A stretch of DNA of 64,000 bases from Alteribacillus persepolensis (lineage in GTDB: Bacteria; Bacillota; Bacilli; Bacillales; Marinococcaceae). Below the pieces are notes generated by a model that saw nothing but the letters and a program-made list of their open reading frames with translations, was not told the origin of the DNA and did no database searches. Positions within the stretch are counted from its first letter, which is position 1. Every line of letters starts with the position of its first letter. The DNA lies in NCBI RefSeq assembly GCF_900099605.1, contig NZ_FNDK01000001.1, positions 310,001-374,000 on the forward strand. The letters are read 5' to 3'. Made by a program: the position numbers and the translations under genes. Shown here in pieces: positions 36,920 to 46,013 of this stretch.

Positions 36920-37705
36920 TTGAGTACAAAACCGCTTTTGTCACTGGTCCTGTCCATGATTTTGCTTGTTGCTGCCGCTTGTGGAGAAAAGGACGAAGAA
37001 ACAGAAAAAGGACAAGTAGGTCAGGAGGCCGAGCCGACAAATGAAGCAGAAGAAACAGCAACTGATACACCAGACCAATCAGATTTACCTGACCCTGATT
37101 TAGAAGATATTCCAAGCATTGTTGCAGAAGTGAACGGAGATGCCATTGCAAAAGAAGAATTTGCCGAGCTCTACGTGTCTACTTTGCATACCTATGCCTT
37201 ACAGGGATTAAACGTAGAAAAACAAGATGATGGCGAACTCGAACAACAAATCAAAGAACAAACCATTGAAACATTAATCGGGCAAACATTATTGATACAA
37301 GAAGCAAACAATCGCAGCCTTACCGCTTCACAAGATGAAATAGAAAAAAGATGGACTTCGTTTAAAGAACAATTCGCGTCAGAAGAAGAGTTTCACCAAG
37401 CACTCCAGAAAGAAAACTATACCGAAAAAAACTTAAAGGAAGATATTAAAAATCAAATTAAAGTGGAAAAATTAGTAGAAGACGAAGCCAGTGATATTAA
37501 CGTCTCCGAAGAGGAACTAAGGGAAATGTATGAAGAGCTGAACCATGGACAATCCAGCGAAGAATCATCATCTCCTTCTTTTGAAGAATCCAAAGACCAG
37601 CTTAAACAGCAAATATTAGAACAAAAAGAAGGCCGCCACATCCAAAAATTAGTAGAGGACTTACGTCAAAGTGGAAGCGTGTCTGTATATTTAGATCATT
37701 CGTAG
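36920..37705 (+). CDS. SurA_N-type lipoprotein, foldase-like without a PPIase domain
   Basis: A 261-residue lipoprotein with signal peptide and lipobox ending LVAAAC (Cys near residue 20), an acidic Glu/Thr linker, and a SurA N-terminal chaperone domain (VAEVNGDAIAKEEFAELYV; IETLIGQTLLIQEANNRSLTASQDEIEKRW). No parvulin domain is visible between it and the C-terminus, unlike PrsA, so it is probably a holdase-like relative. TTG start with GAAAGGAG upstream. A good terminator separates it from cheV. Confidence 0.82.
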   Translation: MSTKPLLSLVLSMILLVAAACGEKDEETEKGQVGQEAEPTNEAEETATDTPDQSDLPDPDLEDIPSIVAEVNGDAIAKEEFAELYVSTLHTYALQGLNVEKQDDGELEQQIKEQTIETLIGQTLLIQEANNRSLTASQDEIEKRWTSFKEQFASEEEFHQALQKENYTEKNLKEDIKNQIKVEKLVEDEASDINVSEEELREMYEELNHGQSSEESSSPSFEESKDQLKQQILEQKEGRHIQKLVEDLRQSGSVSVYLDHS

Positions 37706-37734
37706 GACCGACAGAAAAATCTGTCGGTTTTTTA
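37706..37734 (+). terminator. Rho-independent terminator after the SurA_N lipoprotein gene
   Basis: ACCGACAG-AAAAAT-CTGTCGGT followed by TTTTT. Confidence 0.9.
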
Positions 37735-37805
37735 TTGCAGTCGCAACATAATCAGGTAAAATAGAGACAAAAGTACTATTCAGCTCATGAAGGAGAGAAA
37801 TAACG

Positions 37806-38726
37806 ATGTCTATGCACAGCCATGCCTCCAATATTTTACTTGAAACCGGGACGAATGAGTTAGAAATTGTCATGTTTACTGTCGGTGCCAGTACATTTGG
37901 GATAAATGTTTTAAAGGTACGCGAAATCATACCAGCCATGAAAGTGACAGAAACACCGAATCGCCATGAACATTTAGAAGGAATTATTCGATTGCGCGAA
38001 GAGGTTATACCCGTTATTGATCTAGCGAAAGTATTAGAATACCCAGCATCACAGCAACCAGAATACGACAAATTTATTATTGCAGAGCTTAACCAAACGA
38101 AAGTCGCATTCCACGTCCATTCTGTGTCCAGAATTCACCGTATATCCTGGGAACAAATTGAAAAACCAAATAACTTATCCAAAGGTCATGATGCTAATAC
38201 AAACGGAATTGTGAAAATGGAAAAAGAGATGGCGCTGCTTTTGGACTATGAGAAAATTGTCATGGATATTTCTCCCCCAACGGAAATGGCGCCTCCAAAA
38301 GCTGACCAAGCAAGAGAAAAAGAACGTGAGGAAAAATTGTTAATGATTGTGGAAGATTCCGCGGTGCTCCGGCAGTTATTAGAGGACACCCTGCAGGAAT
38401 CCGGTTATACTAACTGTATCGTATATCCAGATGGCAAAGAAGCACTTGATGCACTTTTATCCGCCATATCTTCAGAACCAGCAGCTGCCAATAAGCTTCC
38501 TGATGCAATTATTACAGATATTGAAATGCCGAGAATGGATGGACACCATCTTACGATGAAAGTAACAAACCATCAAGATCTGCAGCATATTCCCGTCATC
38601 ATTTTTTCTTCGTTAATCACGGAAGACTTATTTCATAAAGGTGAAAAAGTGGGAGCAAGCGCTCAAGTCAGCAAGCCGGAAATTGTACAATTAGTAGACT
38701 GTATTGATCAAGCCATTTTGGATTAG
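37806..38726 (+). CDS. cheV: Chemotaxis coupling protein CheV
   Basis: A 306-residue CheW-receiver fusion. The CheW domain covers residues ~15-155 (FTVGASTFGINVLKVREII; HLEGIIRLREEVIPVIDLAKVL), and the receiver covers ~178-300 with phospho-acceptor D238 in ITDIEMPRMDG and acidic pocket VEDSAV. It couples chemoreceptors to CheA and helps adaptation at the membrane receptor array. GAAGGAGAG precedes the ATG. Monocistronic with a terminator, as is usual for cheV in Bacillus. Confidence 0.96.
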   Translation: MSMHSHASNILLETGTNELEIVMFTVGASTFGINVLKVREIIPAMKVTETPNRHEHLEGIIRLREEVIPVIDLAKVLEYPASQQPEYDKFIIAELNQTKVAFHVHSVSRIHRISWEQIEKPNNLSKGHDANTNGIVKMEKEMALLLDYEKIVMDISPPTEMAPPKADQAREKEREEKLLMIVEDSAVLRQLLEDTLQESGYTNCIVYPDGKEALDALLSAISSEPAAANKLPDAIITDIEMPRMDGHHLTMKVTNHQDLQHIPVIIFSSLITEDLFHKGEKVGASAQVSKPEIVQLVDCIDQAILD

Positions 38727-38729
38727 CTT

Positions 38730-38770
38730 CAAAAGCTTTAGAAGGGAAATCCTTTTAAAGCTTTTTATTT
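38730..38770 (+). terminator. Rho-independent terminator after cheV
   Basis: AAAAGCTTTAGAAGG and CCTTTTAAAGCTTTTT form an interrupted stem followed by T-rich sequence. Confidence 0.75.
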
Positions 38771-38774
38771 TTTG

Positions 38775-38814
38775 TTATAAAACAGTTGACTGTTTTATAA
38801 CACGTGTGTATAAT
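38775..38814 (+). promoter_or_regulatory. SigA-type promoter overlapped by a 26-bp perfect palindrome
   Basis: The -35 TTGACT (38786-38791) and -10 TATAAT (38809-38814) are separated by exactly 17 bases. An 11-base arm (TTATAAAACAG, 38775-38785) and its exact reverse complement (38790-38800) flank TTGA, so the dyad covers the -35. This is the geometry of a repressor operator. Confidence 0.75.
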
Positions 38815-38849
38815 AGCTATTAACATATAACAAAATGGGAGTGGTTATA

Positions 38850-38951
38850 ATGAAACAAACGCACAAAAAGACAAATGAACGCCGATTTACCCCTGCGAAG
38901 GAAGAAAAATCTGTACTACAAATGATTAATGACTATTACACAACGAGATAA
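38850..38951 (+). CDS. 33-residue peptide, unknown function
   Basis: A very short basic gene product (HKKTNERRFTPAKEEKS, ending YYTTR) directly downstream of the palindrome-covered promoter, with a GGGAGTGG ribosome site before the ATG. No family recognised. The strong promoter and operator argue that the transcript is real; the peptide is supported mainly by the ribosome site. Confidence 0.6.
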   Translation: MKQTHKKTNERRFTPAKEEKSVLQMINDYYTTR

Positions 38952-39102
38952 AAATACTAGCAAACTATTATTATATTTATCATTTCTTGAGAGCTGCAAT
39001 TCTCTGTGATAATACACAATATTTGCCTTACATGCTGAATATTTTCTGCTCTTTGCGTGTACGATAAATAACAAACGGTGCTTTTTAGAGGGGGAACGGT
39101 CT

Positions 39103-39249
39103 ATGAGGGAAACGGATCGCACCAGCCTCATTCAAGAATTAGAAGAGCTTTGCGGCATACCGGAATCTCTTTTGACTCGTTTAAATAATCAAGAAATTGA
39201 AAAATTGCATAATGAAAGAGTAGCTGAACGTACACCACCTGCCAATTAG
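39103..39249 (+). CDS. 48-residue protein, possibly BH0509-like
   Basis: A short acidic protein (DRTSLIQELEELCGIPESLL followed by NNQEIEKLHNERV) with a strong AGAGGGGG ribosome site and its own terminator. The pattern of a Leu-rich helix, then LL-x-L-N-x-x-E-I-E-x-L, is reminiscent of the BH0509 group of tiny Bacillus proteins; this is a low-confidence memory match. It may share the promoter at 38775. Confidence 0.55.
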   Translation: MRETDRTSLIQELEELCGIPESLLTRLNNQEIEKLHNERVAERTPPAN

Positions 39250-39267
39250 CTGCTTACTACCTCATTT

Positions 39268-39302
39268 GCAACTGCCGCTAAATAAAGGCAGTTCTTTTTT
39301 TA
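39268..39302 (+). terminator. Rho-independent terminator
   Basis: AACTGCC and GGCAGTT flank a 10-base loop and are followed by CTTTTTTT. Confidence 0.85.
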
Positions 39303-39400
39303 TGTTTTTATTGGCGCGCCTGCTGTCATTTGCCTGTATGTCTTTTACAATTGGAAAACAAACACCTATTCGCTAGAATGGAAGTACAGAGGTGACGAAT

Positions 39401-41692
39401 ATGCAAAAAAAATCACTTGAACAAATACTTGACTGGATACATCAAGAACCAGCGTTAAATGATCATGTTGAATATTGGCATACAATCGAGGAAAAGCCGG
39501 CAAAAACGATGCCATTTCCTTCATCCTTGGATCCGTCTATTACACAAGCCCTAACAAGACGCGGCATACCTTCCCTTTATACACATCAGCACGAAGCATT
39601 TATAAAAAGCGGCATGGAAAAGCAACACACAGTCTCTGTCACACCAACTGCTTCTGGAAAGACGTTGTCTTATAATTTACCAGTTCTTCAATCTATCATG
39701 GAAAATGATCAGACGAGGGCACTGTATTTATTTCCGACAAAAGCACTCGCACAAGACCAAAAAAGTGAAATAAATGAGCTTATTGAGGAAATGGGGGTCA
39801 ATATTAAAAGTTATACATATGACGGTGATACGGCTCCAAATATCCGCCAGGTTATTCGCAAAGCCGGGCACGTTGTCATGACTAACCCTGATATGCTTCA
39901 TGCAGCAATACTTCCTCATCACACGAAATGGATATCGTTGTTTGAAAATCTACAGTATATTATTATTGACGAACTTCACACGTATCGGGGAGTATTTGGC
40001 AGCCATGTCGCAAATGTCCTCAGGCGGCTGAAACGAATTGCACATTATTATGGCAGTTCACCGGTTTTCATTTGTACGTCCGCAACAATTGCCAATCCGA
40101 AAGAGCTGGCAGAAACACTCACTGGGGAACCGTTTCATCTTATTGATAATAATGGAGCGCCACAAGGGAAAAAGCATTTTGTCTTTTACAATCCACCTAT
40201 CGTCAATGAAGCGTTAAATATCCGCAAAAGTGCTACCGCGGAAGTAAATAAGGTAGCGTCTCTATTTTTAAAAGAAAACATACAGACCATCGTATTTGCG
40301 AAAAGCCGTGTTCGTGTAGAAATCATTTTAAGTCATTTACAAGAGCTCGTAAAAAAACAGCTTGGACCCAAATCTATCCGAGGTTACCGTGGTGGATATC
40401 TGCCAAAACAACGGAGGGAAATTGAACGCGGACTGCGCGATGGGGAGGTTATGGGAGTTGTGAGTACTAATGCTCTCGAGCTGGGTGTGGATATCGGCCA
40501 GTTGCAAGTATGTGTGATGACAGGGTATCCAGGGTCAGTGGCCAGCACATGGCAGCAAGCTGGCCGTGCCGGCCGCAGACAGGATGAGTCGTTAACCCTT
40601 CTTGTCGCAAGCTCCGCACCTGTTGATCAATACATGATACAGCATCCGGAATTTTTTCTCGAACAAAGCCCAGAAACGGCTCGCATTCATCCCGATAATT
40701 TAATTATTTTAGTCGACCATATAAAATGTGCTGCTTTTGAACTGCCTTTTCGAGTCGGGGAAACGTTTGATGGGGTGGAAACAGCAGATATTCTCGACTA
40801 CCTGGCAGAAGAACAAGTACTGCACCGGCATGGCCGGAAATGGTACTGGATGAATGACGGTTTTCCAGCTCACGGCATCAGCCTGCGGTCTGCTTCCCAA
40901 GAGAACGTCATCATTGTTGATCAAACGGATGTGGCTAATGTTAAAGTTATTGGGGAAATGGACCGTTTTAGTGCGATGACACTGCTGCATGAAAAAGCGA
41001 TATACTTGCATCAAGGTATTCAATACCAAGTTGAAGAGCTTGATTGGGACGAACGAAAAGCATACGTACAAGAAGTACAAGTTGAATATTACACAGATGC
41101 CAATCTGGCTGTTGAATTAAAAGTGCTAGAAGAAGATAACACGTCTTACTACCCTTCATTTGAAACAGGGTTTGGCGATGTGATGGTCAATGCCAAAGCG
41201 ACTATTTTTAAAAAAATTAAACTGACAACCTTTGAAAATATCGGTTCCGGCCCGATTCACCTGCCGGAAGAGGAGCTGCACACAAATGCGTGTTGGGCAA
41301 GCTTTCCGGAAGAAACGGTGCACTCATTCGGCAAAGACCAATTAGAACAAGCATTAATCGGTGCTGCTAACGTCCTTCGCCATGTGGCACCTGTTCTCGT
41401 TTTATGTGACCAAAGCGATTTGCATGTCGTTCCGCAAATGAAAGCGGCTCATTCAGAGCAGCCGACGATTTTCTTATATGATCGTTATCCCGGCGGGGTA
41501 GGCTTGTCGTCTGCCGTATATAAACGTTTTCTCACCCTGCTTCAAAATGCAAAGAACCTTGTACAAACGTGTCCATGTACACATGGCTGCCCGTCATGTG
41601 TCGGTTCCGATGTAAATGGCAGCGAAGAAGCGAAAAGCGCAACACTTCAATTATTGAACATATTAGAGGAGGAGCATTCGATTGAGCGTTAA
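39401..41692 (+). CDS. mrfA: DNA repair helicase MrfA
   Basis: A 763-residue SF2 helicase (YprA) that acts with MrfB in mitomycin C adduct and crosslink repair independent of UvrABC. Motif I is TPTASGKTLSY, motif II is DELH (IIIDELHTYRG), motif III CTSATIANP, motif VI QQAGRAGRR. The DUF1998 region near the C-terminus has four clustered Cys (CPCTHGCPSC) that bind metal. ATG 39401 is chosen, 6 bases after AGAGGTG; GTG 39392 is the alternative. The stop overlaps mrfB by 11 bases. Confidence 0.95.
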   Translation: MQKKSLEQILDWIHQEPALNDHVEYWHTIEEKPAKTMPFPSSLDPSITQALTRRGIPSLYTHQHEAFIKSGMEKQHTVSVTPTASGKTLSYNLPVLQSIMENDQTRALYLFPTKALAQDQKSEINELIEEMGVNIKSYTYDGDTAPNIRQVIRKAGHVVMTNPDMLHAAILPHHTKWISLFENLQYIIIDELHTYRGVFGSHVANVLRRLKRIAHYYGSSPVFICTSATIANPKELAETLTGEPFHLIDNNGAPQGKKHFVFYNPPIVNEALNIRKSATAEVNKVASLFLKENIQTIVFAKSRVRVEIILSHLQELVKKQLGPKSIRGYRGGYLPKQRREIERGLRDGEVMGVVSTNALELGVDIGQLQVCVMTGYPGSVASTWQQAGRAGRRQDESLTLLVASSAPVDQYMIQHPEFFLEQSPETARIHPDNLIILVDHIKCAAFELPFRVGETFDGVETADILDYLAEEQVLHRHGRKWYWMNDGFPAHGISLRSASQENVIIVDQTDVANVKVIGEMDRFSAMTLLHEKAIYLHQGIQYQVEELDWDERKAYVQEVQVEYYTDANLAVELKVLEEDNTSYYPSFETGFGDVMVNAKATIFKKIKLTTFENIGSGPIHLPEEELHTNACWASFPEETVHSFGKDQLEQALIGAANVLRHVAPVLVLCDQSDLHVVPQMKAAHSEQPTIFLYDRYPGGVGLSSAVYKRFLTLLQNAKNLVQTCPCTHGCPSCVGSDVNGSEEAKSATLQLLNILEEEHSIER

Positions 41693-42938
41693 AAATAAAT
41701 TGCATCGCATGAAACATCATATGCGCCACCCCTCTTCCGGTTCTGATGATTCCAAACAGAAACAGCAGACCGAAGAAATTCCGGCATCACATGCAGACAT
41801 TCCTTATGAAGAGGAATGGAAGAACATCGATGCGTCTGCCTGCTTTTTTGATGACCAATTTATTATAAAAAGAGAAATAAATTATCCGCTTGATTACTCT
41901 CATGGCCGCTATCGCTTGGGTGAGCTGCATGATGTGTTTCAGGAGTGGGGAAATATGGATGTATATCATCCGCTTCACCCTGAAAAACGAAAACCAGATG
42001 ATCTGCTGTTTTTTGATACAGAGACGACTGGACTCAACAGCGGCGCTGGTAATATGATTTTTTTGTTGGGCGGTGCGCAATGTGTCGGCGGTTCCCACGT
42101 GAAAGTACAGCAGTTTTTCTTACCAGGCCCGGATGCAGAGGTTGCGCTGTATCATCACTTTTTAAAAGATACTGCCTCTGCCAAATACTTGGTGACTTAT
42201 AACGGAAAGGCGTTCGACTGGCCGCAGTTAAAAACACGCCATACATTTGTTCGAAATGAAGTGCCGAAACTTCCTGCATTCGGTCATTTTGATTTGCTTC
42301 ATGCTTCAAGACGCCTATTCAAACATCGGCTGTCTTCATGTAAGCTTACGAATGTAGAGCAGCATATGCTGCATATGGTACGAAAAGATGATACGCCTGG
42401 TTATTTAGCACCCATGCTTTACTTTGATTTTTTACACGAAAAACATCCTGACCTTATCAAAGGTGTGCTGCAGCATAATGAATGGGATGTTCTTTCGCTG
42501 ATTACGCTCTATATTAATTTATCAAAACGGATTTTAAACCATGGAACAAATTCCAGGGAAACATATGAAATTGCTCGCTGGTTTGCACAATTAAAAGAGT
42601 GGGAAAAAGTTGTTTTTTGCTGTAAGCGGGCACTAGAAGATGATACCGAAACAGAAGAGTGGCACAGCAGCTGTCTGTTCTTACTTGGACAGACGTATAA
42701 AAAACTAAAACAACACCACAACGCCTTGGATTGTTTCAAGCATGTGCTATCCCAAAACAGAACAGAAGAAGCAAAAGCTGCTGCTGTGGAAATTGCTAAA
42801 TATTATGAGCACCAGGAAAAAGACGTAGAACAGGCGCTGTATTATGCATTAAAAGCTAATACACTGGCAGACAGAGAAAATCCTGAATTAAACAAACGAA
42901 TAAAGCGCTTACAAAATAAACAGGAAATACAGAAATAA
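41682..42938 (+). CDS. mrfB: DNA repair exonuclease MrfB
   Basis: A 418-residue metal-dependent exonuclease (YprB) partner of MrfA. The DEDD-type RNase H-like domain shows FFDTETTGLNSGAGN (~res 110), LVTYNGKAFDWPQLKTRH and HNEWDVLSLITLY (~265). C-terminal TPR-like helices follow (LFLLGQTYKKLKQHHNALDCFKHVL). TTG start within the end of mrfA, with GAGGAGGAG upstream, showing translational coupling. Confidence 0.94.
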   Translation: MSVKNKLHRMKHHMRHPSSGSDDSKQKQQTEEIPASHADIPYEEEWKNIDASACFFDDQFIIKREINYPLDYSHGRYRLGELHDVFQEWGNMDVYHPLHPEKRKPDDLLFFDTETTGLNSGAGNMIFLLGGAQCVGGSHVKVQQFFLPGPDAEVALYHHFLKDTASAKYLVTYNGKAFDWPQLKTRHTFVRNEVPKLPAFGHFDLLHASRRLFKHRLSSCKLTNVEQHMLHMVRKDDTPGYLAPMLYFDFLHEKHPDLIKGVLQHNEWDVLSLITLYINLSKRILNHGTNSRETYEIARWFAQLKEWEKVVFCCKRALEDDTETEEWHSSCLFLLGQTYKKLKQHHNALDCFKHVLSQNRTEEAKAAAVEIAKYYEHQEKDVEQALYYALKANTLADRENPELNKRIKRLQNKQEIQK

Positions 42939-43094
42939 TGCCCGCATGTATTTCCCGGGCAAGCGCATATTATAACGAAAATAGGTAAAACATCCTGTTT
43001 TACGACAGAATATGTAAAAGAAACAAACGGAACGAAAATGAACAGTGTCGAAAAGAAAAGAATTTCTGTATGGAAATATAAAAAGGATGATTCG

Positions 43095-43658
43095 TTGAAA
43101 GTACTAGCTGTTACTGGTTATAAACCACAGGAAATGGGAATTTTCAAACCACATGCTGACGAAATCATGTATATTAAAGAAACGTTAAAAAAACGGCTGA
43201 TTGCTTTTTTAGAAGAAGGATTGGAGTGGGTTGTCATTTCCGGCCAGCCTGGTGTAGAACAATGGGCTGCCGAAACCGTGCTTTCGTTAAAAGAATCATG
43301 GGATACACTGAAACTAGCTGTTCTGCCTCCTTTTCTTGAACAAGACAATATTTGGCCGGAGCATTTACAAGAAGCATATCAGCGTATTATAAATAAGGCC
43401 GACTTTACAGAAGCCATTTCTAAAAAGCCCTATGATAATCCAGGTCAGCTTCGGGCCAAAAATGATTTTATTATTTCCAAAACGGATGCACTGCTTATCC
43501 TTTACTCTGAAGAGCAGGAGGGAACACCTCGTTATTATTTACAAGCAGCTGAACGAAAAGCTAAATATCATCATTATCCTATTTACCGGATTACACCAGA
43601 TGAGCTGCAAGAAACTGTTGAAGACATGTCTCAAGCACTAGACCCCTTCATGGAATAA
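43095..43658 (+). CDS. ypsA: SLOG-family protein YpsA
   Basis: A 187-residue protein of the YpsA/DUF1273 branch of the SLOG (DprA/LOG-like) superfamily. The N-terminal strand-loop KVLAVTGYKPQEMGIF and VVISGQPGVEQWAAETVL are the expected nucleotide-binding elements. B. subtilis YpsA affects cell division and oxidative-stress survival. TTG 43095 matches the family N-terminus and has AAAGGA upstream; the ATG at 43038 would add 19 atypical residues. Followed by gpsB and rnpB as in B. subtilis. Confidence 0.9.
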   Translation: MKVLAVTGYKPQEMGIFKPHADEIMYIKETLKKRLIAFLEEGLEWVVISGQPGVEQWAAETVLSLKESWDTLKLAVLPPFLEQDNIWPEHLQEAYQRIINKADFTEAISKKPYDNPGQLRAKNDFIISKTDALLILYSEEQEGTPRYYLQAAERKAKYHHYPIYRITPDELQETVEDMSQALDPFME

Positions 43659-43770
43659 ACAGGGATTCAAATTGACTTTTCCGCAAACTTTTGAAAAAAT
43701 AAGTGACAAACATGCGTTATCCTTTATCCTTATCGTATTTTAATAGATTGTTACAGGGGTGAGCCTTATC

Positions 43771-44103
43771 ATGCAAAATATTCAATTGTCTGCCAAAGAG
43801 ATTTTAGATAAAGATTTTAAAAGCAGCATGAAAGGATACAACAAAGATGAAGTCGATCAATTTTTAGATATTGTCATTCAAGATTATGAAGCGTTTGAAG
43901 AAAGAATTAACGAGTTAGAGAAAGCGTTAGAACAATCACAACAATCAACGAAAGCGGCAGGAGGGGCATCACGGTCTCAACGCGCTAACCCAACACCCGT
44001 TTCACAAGACCAAACCGCTCCAGCAGGCGGAACGAATTACGATATTTTAAAACGGCTGTCAAACTTAGAAAAGGAAGTGTTCGGAAAGAAGTTATATGAC
44101 TAA
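43771..44103 (+). CDS. gpsB: Cell division regulator GpsB
   Basis: A 110-residue DivIVA-related membrane-associated coiled-coil protein that shuttles penicillin-binding protein 1 between septum and side wall. The N-terminal domain reads [28 protein letters not shown], then a coiled coil to residue ~58, a Gly/Ser/Gln linker, and the C-terminal trimerisation helix [23 protein letters not shown] 43771 is 8 bases after GGGGTGAG. Its stop overlaps the next start by 8 bases. Confidence 0.95.
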   Translation: MQNIQLSAKEILDKDFKSSMKGYNKDEVDQFLDIVIQDYEAFEERINELEKALEQSQQSTKAAGGASRSQRANPTPVSQDQTAPAGGTNYDILKRLSNLEKEVFGKKLYD

Positions 44104-44899
44104 TTCAGCCTGCCATGTTGCGTTAGCTCAAATGTATTCGGAACACGGAAATGTAGAGAAAAATCTCAATCGCTGCAAGCAGATGATGAATGAAGCATCG
44201 TCTAAAAACGCAGGTCTCATTATATTCCCTGAATTAGCCGTGAGCGGATACTGCTTGGATAAAGAAACATTTTATGGTGTGAGTGAACAAGCAAGTGATA
44301 CTTCCCATACGATACAATATTTTAGACAACTCAGCTATGACACTAATATGGCTGTTGTTATTTCTTTTCCAGAAAGAAACGGGAAACATCTGCATATTAC
44401 GTGTGCCTTCATTGACGAAAACCATCAGCAGCTTGTTTTTTACCGTAAATCAACATTGTGGGGAAGAGAGCAGCATATTTTCACACCTGGAGCTCCAAAC
44501 TACCAGCCCTTTGCAACAAGGTTTGGGAAACTGGGCATGCTGATTTGCTATGACATGGAGTTTCCAGAGCCTTCCCGTAAGCTGGCACAAAAAGGAGTTG
44601 ATTTGATTATTTCCCCGTCTGTGTGGAGCCTAGAAGCCAAAAGACGCTGGGAGATACAGCTTCCTTGCCGGGCATTAGACAATCAATGTTTTGTTGCAGG
44701 CGTAAACACAGTACGTGATGGAGCATGCGGGGGCAGTCAATGGATTACACCATATGGAGAAGTCGAGCAGCAAGCTTCTTTGAATCAAGACATGTTATTG
44801 ATTAGTACGTATGATGACACCATCATCCATCAATGCCGGGAACAAATTCCTTATTTAAAAGAATTGCACCAGAAAGGCGTTATTTCTTTCCACGATTAA
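44096..44899 (+). CDS. Nitrilase-superfamily carbon-nitrogen hydrolase
   Basis: A 267-residue amidase-type hydrolase with the Glu-Lys-Cys triad visible: Glu in [11 protein letters not shown] (~res 43), Lys in [12 protein letters not shown] (~118) and Cys in [17 protein letters not shown] (~152). A second Glu in the GREQ region is also usual. Substrate cannot be told. It starts 8 bases inside gpsB, so it is likely coupled, an arrangement not seen in B. subtilis. Confidence 0.88.
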   Translation: MTNSACHVALAQMYSEHGNVEKNLNRCKQMMNEASSKNAGLIIFPELAVSGYCLDKETFYGVSEQASDTSHTIQYFRQLSYDTNMAVVISFPERNGKHLHITCAFIDENHQQLVFYRKSTLWGREQHIFTPGAPNYQPFATRFGKLGMLICYDMEFPEPSRKLAQKGVDLIISPSVWSLEAKRRWEIQLPCRALDNQCFVAGVNTVRDGACGGSQWITPYGEVEQQASLNQDMLLISTYDDTIIHQCREQIPYLKELHQKGVISFHD

Positions 44900-44935
44900 T
44901 AAGAGTGTAGTCATATGCAGGAGGGTTACATCAAG

Positions 44936-45325
44936 GTGCTGAAAATATTCATCGATGGAGCAAGTGCCGGAAATCCTGGTCCAGCAGGTGCTGGCATATT
45001 TGTTAACAAAGGCAGTCATAACAATGAACATCACGCAGTTCCGCTTGGTCATATGACGAATCACGAAGCAGAATTTGCCGCTCTTCGCATGGCTTTACAA
45101 ATGTGCAAAGATAACCAATGGAGCATGGTTTCTATATGTACCGATTCCAAACTCGTCGATGAAGCGGTAGAAAAACGATATACAAAAAAAGCTTTATTCC
45201 GTCCATATCTCCAAGATATACTCACATTGCTCGATGCGTGTGATCTCTGTTTTATCAAGTGGATACCATCAAGTACCAACCGGGCAGCCGATCAATTATC
45301 AAAAAAGGCTATCCAAAAGAACTAA
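44936..45325 (+). CDS. RNase HI-like protein
   Basis: A 129-residue RNase H-fold protein of the reverse transcriptase-like RNase H group (YpeP/YpdQ type). The four acidic positions are present: Asp in KIFIDGASAGNPGPAG, Glu in HEAEFAALRMAL, Asp in CTDSKLVDEAV, and Asp in NRAADQLSKKA, so nuclease activity is plausible. GTG 44936 fits the family N-terminus with GGAGGG upstream; ATG 44915 overlaps that ribosome site. It is located just before rnpB. Confidence 0.85.
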   Translation: MLKIFIDGASAGNPGPAGAGIFVNKGSHNNEHHAVPLGHMTNHEAEFAALRMALQMCKDNQWSMVSICTDSKLVDEAVEKRYTKKALFRPYLQDILTLLDACDLCFIKWIPSSTNRAADQLSKKAIQKN

Positions 45326-45354
45326 TCTTACTATTATTTTTCTCGTATATTGGG

Positions 45355-45383
45355 TTGCTAAGCAAACGTATTCGCGATATAAT
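45355..45383 (+). promoter_or_regulatory. SigA promoter of rnpB
   Basis: TTGCTA and TATAAT with a 17-base spacer, about 20 bases before the start of the RNase P RNA. Confidence 0.75.
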
Positions 45384-45403
45384 AGCATTTGTCACAAAAT
45401 GAA

Positions 45404-45819
45404 GCATAAAACATCCTGGCAGTCGCTGCATGTTCAGTGCAGAGGAAAGTCCATGCTCGCACAGCCTGAGACGGCTGTAGTGTTCGTGCCTGACGAAACC
45501 ATAAGTCAGGGCAGTCTGGTATGTAGATACTAGATTGACGGCGGGGAACAGACCTGTGTTGCTTCCATGCAATATGGTCTTATTACCCTGAAAGTGCCAC
45601 AGTGACGTAGTTCGTTTGGAAACAAACGAAGTGGAACGCGGTAAACCCCTCGAGCGAGAAACCCAAATGTTGGTAGGGGCGCCTTTCTGAAGGAACCAAA
45701 CGGAAGGAAAGGGCAAGAGTACATTACTCTTGCAGATAGATGACTGCCTCCAGCGTGCAAGGCGAACAGCCGCAGCAGCACAATGGAACAGAACATGGCT
45801 TACTAGAATGTTTTATGCC
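45404..45819 (+). ncRNA. rnpB: RNase P RNA, Bacillus (B) type
   Basis: Catalytic RNA that trims tRNA 5' ends. Conserved blocks are AGAGGAAAGTCCATGCTCGCAC near the 5' end, AGTGTTCGTGCCT, GAAAGTGCCACAGTGACG, GTGGAACGCGGTAAACCCCTCGAGCGAGAAACCCAAA in the core, AGATAGATGA, and ACATGGCTTA near the 3' end. The ends pair as helix P1 (GCATAAAACAT with ATGTTTTATGC). Length and order match the B-type RNA. A promoter and terminator frame it, and ypsC follows as in B. subtilis. Confidence 0.97.
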
Positions 45820-45829
45820 TCTGTAACCG

Positions 45830-45858
45830 AAAAACCCCTCATGAGGGGTTTTTTTTAT
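45830..45858 (+). terminator. Rho-independent terminator after rnpB
   Basis: AAAAACCCCTC-AT-GAGGGGTTTTT with eight T. Confidence 0.92.
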
Positions 45859-46013
45859 TTCAAACGTACATAATGAAAAAAGAGATGAGGAAGCAGTATG
45901 CTTATGATACACTAGCAGAGACATGCAGCTGTGTAAAAATTTGTTACAATCAAAAACCTGATTACATGCTCTCGTGCAATATGATTGATTTCGTATACAA
46001 AGGAGTTTCCAAA

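Noticed and set aside
42939-42965. GCCCG/CGGGC dyad after mrfB as a terminator
   Set aside because: The stem is short and lacks a T run, so transcription may continue toward ypsA.
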